Part shown: positions 60,351 to 64,000 of the stretch, in pieces
Numbering within the stretch: the first letter of the stretch is position 1
How the letters are laid out: each line of letters opens with the position of its first letter
Source of the DNA: an uncultured Lachnospiraceae bacterium
GTDB taxonomy: Bacteria > Bacillota > Clostridia > Lachnospirales > Lachnospiraceae
Reading direction: 5' to 3'
NCBI GenBank assembly: GCA_947626435.1
Contig: CANQSB010000004.1
Location: 1 to 64,000 of the forward strand
DNA length: 64,000 nt
Translations under genes and position numbers: made by a program
Notes under the pieces: model-generated
The model's input: only the letters and a program-made list of their open reading frames with translations
Told to the model about the DNA's origin: nothing
The model's database searches: none

Positions 60351-61154
60351 ATGATTACAGAACCGGAATTTGACCGCATAGTGCGCTATGTAAAGCGCAA
60401 GGCGGGAATAAATCTTGTAGAAAAGCACGTGCTGGTGCAGGGACGGCTTGAAAATTACATACAGCGCAACGGCTACGCGTCATATAACGAATTTATGGAT
60501 TTGGTAGAGCGCTTCCCCACAGGTCAGGAGGCAAAAGATTTGATGAATATGCTCACCACAAACCATACATATTTCTGGCGCGAGTACGAGCAGTTTTTGT
60601 ATCTCAAGCAGGAGGTATTTCCATATCTTCGCAAAAAGACAGAAAGCACAAAGGACTGGCGCATATGGTGCGCGGCATCGTCGTCAGGAGAGGAAGCGTA
60701 CACGCTTGCAATGCTCTGCATGGACTTTCTGGGATTGGAGCATCCCCAATGGGACACAAAAGTGCTCGCCACAGACATTGACACAAACGTGCTCGAGCAG
60801 GCAATAAAAGGAGTATATACGAAGGATTCCGTCGAGCAGCTTCCGCACCAGTATGTACGCCGCTTTTTCAAGCGGATAAATGACATAGAGTATAGGGTTA
60901 CGGACGAACTGAAAAAAGAAGTGATTTTCAGACAGTTCAACCTCATGCACCAGCTTCCTTTCAGGAAACCGCTTCATGTGGTGTTTTTGAGAAACGTTAT
61001 GATATATTTCGACGAGCCGACCAAGGAAAAGCTGCTGCATAACATATATGAAAAGATGGAGCCGGGCGGCTATCTTTTCATAGGCTCGACAGAGTCGCTC
61101 AGCCAGAATAATACGGAATTTCAATATATAAAACCGGCCATATACCGCAAATAA
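60351..61154 (+). CDS. cheR: chemotaxis protein methyltransferase CheR
   Basis: Methylates glutamates of chemoreceptors using SAM. 267 aa. N-terminal helical domain with LTTNHTYFWREYEQF, SAM motif WCAASSSGEEAYTLAM, LATDIDTNVLEQA and FLRNVMIYFDEPTKEKLL. Full length. First of five chemosensory genes in a row. Confidence 0.95.
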   Translation: MITEPEFDRIVRYVKRKAGINLVEKHVLVQGRLENYIQRNGYASYNEFMDLVERFPTGQEAKDLMNMLTTNHTYFWREYEQFLYLKQEVFPYLRKKTESTKDWRIWCAASSSGEEAYTLAMLCMDFLGLEHPQWDTKVLATDIDTNVLEQAIKGVYTKDSVEQLPHQYVRRFFKRINDIEYRVTDELKKEVIFRQFNLMHQLPFRKPLHVVFLRNVMIYFDEPTKEKLLHNIYEKMEPGGYLFIGSTESLSQNNTEFQYIKPAIYRK

Positions 61155-61200
61155 TGCGAAAAAATATCAAATACGGGGAATTTTATGTAGGAGGCAGGCA

Positions 61201-62226
61201 ATGAGGGGATTGAGGCTATTGATTGTGACGGCAAGCCTTGAGCTTGGACGCGTCCTCAAACAGATTGTCAGCAAGGATAACCAGCTTGTGATTGCCGCCG
61301 AGGCGAATAATGCCTATATTGCAAGGGACAAGATACTTGAGTGCAAGCCGGACGTAATGCTTATCACAAATGATTTGCCGAGAATGTCAGGCATTACGTT
61401 CCTCAGTAAGCTTATGCCGCAGTATCCTGTTCCTACAGTGATGATTGCGTCACCGGCGCTTGAAAGCAAGGCGTACGAGGCAGGCGTGGCGGACTTTATT
61501 CCTTTCGATGAAAGCCGGGAAAATATAAAAAACGCGGCAGGCGAGCTCAGCAGTCGGTCAATATGCGACAGGCTGAAAAAAGCGGTTTATCCCGAATGGG
61601 ATAAGCTTGCCGTAAACAGCAAGGGAATGATAAAGCTGGATTCCAATTCAAAGGTAAGGTCAGTCATAGCAATGGGGGCTTCTACAGGCGGTACCGAGGC
61701 GCTTGCCACAGTTTTAAGCGGGCTGCGCAAGGATATACCGGGAATTGTGATAGTGCAGCATATGCCCGAGGGTTTTACCCAGATGTATGCCCAAAGACTC
61801 AACAACGAATGTGAGATTACGGTTAAGGAGGCAAAAACGGGGGATACCGTCATAAAAGGACAGGCGCTTCTGGCGCCGGGCGATAAGCATCTCAGGCTTA
61901 TAAAGGTGAATGGGGTCTATCAGGTGGAATGCAGCGCAGGACCCAAGGTAAGCGGGCACTGTCCGTCAGTAGACGTACTGTTTAAATCAGTGGCGAAATC
62001 GGCAGGCAGAGATGCCGTAGGAATACTTCTCACAGGAATGGGACGTGACGGAGCGCAAGGGCTTCTTGAAATGAGGAAAGCGGGCGCACTTACGATAGGG
62101 CAGGATGAAAAAACATGTATAGTATACGGTATGCCCAAAGCCGCATATGACTTAGGCGCGGTGACTTGGCAGGCGCCACTTGAAAACATAGCTCAAAAGC
62201 TTTATTATATATTAGATAAAAAATAA
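61201..62226 (+). CDS. cheB: CheB-type methylesterase with degenerate receiver
   Basis: 341 aa. The C-terminal methylesterase domain is intact: MGASTGGTEAL (Ser), IVQHMPEGFTQMYAQRLN (His) and TGMGRDGAQGL (Asp). The N-terminal receiver lacks its key acids: LLIVTAS replaces the DD pocket, and PDVMLITNDLPRMSG has Thr where the phospho-Asp normally stands. It is therefore probably not switched on by phosphorylation from CheA, unlike standard CheB. GGAGG lies upstream. Follows cheR by 46 bp. Confidence 0.92.
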   Translation: MRGLRLLIVTASLELGRVLKQIVSKDNQLVIAAEANNAYIARDKILECKPDVMLITNDLPRMSGITFLSKLMPQYPVPTVMIASPALESKAYEAGVADFIPFDESRENIKNAAGELSSRSICDRLKKAVYPEWDKLAVNSKGMIKLDSNSKVRSVIAMGASTGGTEALATVLSGLRKDIPGIVIVQHMPEGFTQMYAQRLNNECEITVKEAKTGDTVIKGQALLAPGDKHLRLIKVNGVYQVECSAGPKVSGHCPSVDVLFKSVAKSAGRDAVGILLTGMGRDGAQGLLEMRKAGALTIGQDEKTCIVYGMPKAAYDLGAVTWQAPLENIAQKLYYILDKK

Positions 62227-62242
62227 AAGGGAGAGAAAAAGT

Positions 62243-62635
62243 ATGAGAATATTGATTGCTGAGGACGATTTTGCAAGCAGAAAGGTAATCTTAAAGTTCC
62301 TTTCAGCATACGGCGACTGCGATGTGACTGTTGACGGCATGGAGGCGATAGACGCTTTTATGATGGCTCTTGAGGAGGGCAATCCGTATGACCTTATATG
62401 CCTTGACGTCATGATGCCCATAATGGACGGCTATCAGGCGCTTAAAAACATAAGGGACATCGAGAAGGAGCAGAATGTTCCGGAGGACAAGGCGGTAAAA
62501 GCCATTATGACTACCGCGCTGAATGAGGAGAAAAACGTCAAAAAAGCATTTGAGCTTGGCTGTACCGTATATTGCGGCAAGCCCATCGACATGGAAAAGC
62601 TGAAAAGCACGTTGGAAACAATAGGGCTTATTTAG
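62243..62635 (+). CDS. CheY-like single-domain response regulator
   Basis: 130 aa stand-alone receiver. ILIAEDDFASRK (acidic pocket), LICLDVMMPIMDGYQAL (phospho-Asp), IMTTALNEEKN (Thr) and YCGKPID (Lys) are intact. No output domain. Starts 16 bp after cheB. Could act on the flagellar switch or on the neighbouring kinase; which one is not known. Confidence 0.92.
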   Translation: MRILIAEDDFASRKVILKFLSAYGDCDVTVDGMEAIDAFMMALEEGNPYDLICLDVMMPIMDGYQALKNIRDIEKEQNVPEDKAVKAIMTTALNEEKNVKKAFELGCTVYCGKPIDMEKLKSTLETIGLI

Positions 62636-62694
62636 CGTGCGTAAGGCCTGCGTGGGATATAACGCCGCAAATGGCGGCAGAATGAGAGGAAACT

Positions 62695-63225
62695 ATGGAA
62701 GAAAATATTCAGGAGTTAGAGCATGAGCTTGAGCTTGAAATGCAGGGGGACGTCAGGCGGGGCAAATATATGACTTTTCCCATCGGTCCGGACGTATTCG
62801 GAGTGGAGCTCAAATATGTGAATGAGATTATACAGATGCAGCCAATTGCGCCATTTCCGGAGGTTGAGGAGTTTATCAAGGGACTTATAAACCTGAGAGG
62901 AAAGATAATACCCGTTATTGACGTGGCGGAGCGCTTCGGCAAGGAAAAGTTTGAATACAATGACCGCACCTGCATTATCGTCATTGAGGTTCAGGGCGTG
63001 GAGGTAGGGCTTATCATACCGAGCATAGCGGAGGTCGTATCAATAGACGAGGAGAACATACTTCCGCCGCCTAATATCTCACATGCGCCGTCAGCGAGCA
63101 AATTTATTCATGGCATTGGCAAAGTGGGCGACAGCGTAAAGCTTCTGCTTGACCCCGTAAAGATTTTGAGTGATGACTCTCTTGATTTCACAAAGGAGCA
63201 GGAAAATGAGGAAGACGAGGCGTAA
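62695..63225 (+). CDS. cheW: chemotaxis coupling protein CheW
   Basis: 176 aa. YMTFPIGPDVFGVELKYVNEI, LINLRGKIIPVIDVAERFG and CIIVIEVQGVEVGLII are CheW signatures. It links receptors to CheA. An acidic N-terminal extension (EENIQELEHELELEMQ) and an acidic C-terminal tail are additions. No receptor or cheA gene is in the window. Confidence 0.95.
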   Translation: MEENIQELEHELELEMQGDVRRGKYMTFPIGPDVFGVELKYVNEIIQMQPIAPFPEVEEFIKGLINLRGKIIPVIDVAERFGKEKFEYNDRTCIIVIEVQGVEVGLIIPSIAEVVSIDEENILPPPNISHAPSASKFIHGIGKVGDSVKLLLDPVKILSDDSLDFTKEQENEEDEA

Positions 63226-63278
63226 TAAGTGCATAGCTTTCGGGGTTATCCGGTTATAAATGTAGCATGGGGGATTAA

Positions 63279-64000
63279 ATGTTAAAAAATCGTGAAGAAC
63301 TTTTGTATTATGCTTTGAATAACAGTCAGGAATGTATTATAAGGTATGATGGACATGGGTGCATAAGCTTTTGCAATGAGAGGCTTCTCGGGCTTACAGG
63401 CTATGCGCCAAGCGAGCTCGTGGGCGCTTATGTGGGGGAGCTTTTTCAGGACACGTTTGAAATCGTTGACAACCATGTGCAGCTCAAAAAGGCATATTCC
63501 CACATGGAAATCATAGAGACTGATATATATAGAAAAAACAAAACCTGCTTTCCCGTAGAGATGAGGATACTCGCCGAGGAGTATGATGGGAGAGAGGTTT
63601 TTATATGTACGGCGGTAGACATGACGCGCTACAAGGAGAGCCTGCGCAAGGTAGAGGAGACTACCCTGAAGCTGCAGGATTCCATGAAAGCAAGGGACGC
63701 GTTTGTCGCAAATGTGACGCATGAGCTGCGCACGCCCGTAAACGGCATAAAGGGTCATACGGAGCTTTTGATGGAGCAGGAGACGGATTTTCAAAAAAGC
63801 AATTATTTAAAAATGATACTTGACTGCTGCAGCACGATGGAGGGCATAATAAACAATATCCTTGATTTCTCTAAGCTTGAGGCGGGCAAATTTCAACTTG
63901 ACGAGAAGCCGTTTTCATTTTATGATTTTATGTCAAAAATGGAAAAAATGTTTAGTATGCTTACTATGCGCAAAGGGCTCAGGTTTATGCTGAACGTCGA
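63279..64000 (+). CDS. PAS-domain sensor histidine kinase, 3' end outside the window
   Basis: Absent from the ORF track because it runs off the window. ATG 63279 has GGGGG 6 bp upstream. Residues about 8-110 form a PAS domain (YALNNSQECIIRYDGHGCIS, CNERLLGLTGYAPSELVG), then a PAC end (EVFICTAVDMTRYKE), a helical linker, and HisKA with FVANVTHELRTPVNGIKGH. The sequence that follows (NNILDFSKLEAGKFQLDEKP) is typical of hybrid kinases of the BarA/LuxQ type. No membrane segment is seen, so it may be cytoplasmic. Confidence 0.9.
   Translation, partial: MLKNREELLYYALNNSQECIIRYDGHGCISFCNERLLGLTGYAPSELVGAYVGELFQDTFEIVDNHVQLKKAYSHMEIIETDIYRKNKTCFPVEMRILAEEYDGREVFICTAVDMTRYKESLRKVEETTLKLQDSMKARDAFVANVTHELRTPVNGIKGHTELLMEQETDFQKSNYLKMILDCCSTMEGIINNILDFSKLEAGKFQLDEKPFSFYDFMSKMEKMFSMLTMRKGLRFMLNV

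Overview
The window looks like a chromosomal segment of an anaerobic, low-to-mid GC Firmicute of the Lachnospiraceae (Coprococcus/Butyrivibrio-like). This is an inference. It rests on strong Shine-Dalgarno sites (GGAGG), a tryptophan T-box, a phosphotransbutyrylase/butyrate kinase pair, HemZ, heterodimeric ABC exporters and the general protein style. Both strands are densely coding. Most genes sit in short operons with 1-8 bp overlaps, and most ORF-track lines are shadows.

Layout: 1-212, two tRNAs and a terminator. 0.4-6.5 kb, maltodextrin-type uptake (lipoprotein binding protein, MalF, MalG) and an exported GH13 glucosidase; no transport ATPase is encoded here. 6.5-11.6 kb, a decayed gene fragment, a CydDC-like ABC exporter pair and carboxynorspermidine decarboxylase. 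11.6-15.4 kb, minus strand: ptb-buk (butyrate formation) and a PadR/HAAS-DUF3887 pair with a likely autoregulatory operator. 15.5-19.7 kb, a translationally coupled four-gene two-component operon. 19.8-25.5 kb, a TIM44-like zinc-ribbon protein, an AraC regulator broken by an in-frame stop, an orphan subtilase prodomain, an aldo/keto reductase and an SDR. 25.6-31.9 kb, a heterodimeric ABC exporter split by an SGNH hydrolase gene and a hairpin repeat, then NUDIX, GNAT and nucleoside phosphorylase-like genes. 31.9-33.3 kb, a decay zone with remnants of a DUF3800 gene (preceded by a promoter-leader-terminator unit) and an HD hydrolase. 33.3-38.3 kb, a DUF3795-phosphotransferase fusion and a SWIM/SNF2 helicase. 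38.3-41.3 kb, two ECF sigma/anti-sigma modules. 41.5-44.8 kb, an MBOAT/SGNH surface acylation pair with a G11 tract inside the MBOAT gene. 44.8-52.7 kb, the complete trpEGDCFBA operon behind a Trp T-box. 52.7-58.6 kb, apt, relA, an MBL hydrolase, hemZ and a CYTH protein. 58.7-59.7 kb, an IS110 fragment, tdk and tRNA-Leu. 59.7-64 kb, a DJ-1 protein, then cheR, an atypical cheB, a CheY-like protein, cheW and a histidine kinase cut by the window end.

The least explained items are (1) a dispersed long-hairpin repeat present twice (28.2 and 51.7 kb), with a compensatory base pair in its stem and the same position just ahead of a start codon; (2) the short promoter-leader-terminator unit ahead of the broken DUF3800 gene; (3) the G11 tract in the MBOAT gene, a possible phase-variation switch; and (4) a CheB whose receiver domain has lost its phosphorylation residues. 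All coordinates and motifs were read by eye. No similarity search, folding or alignment program was run.
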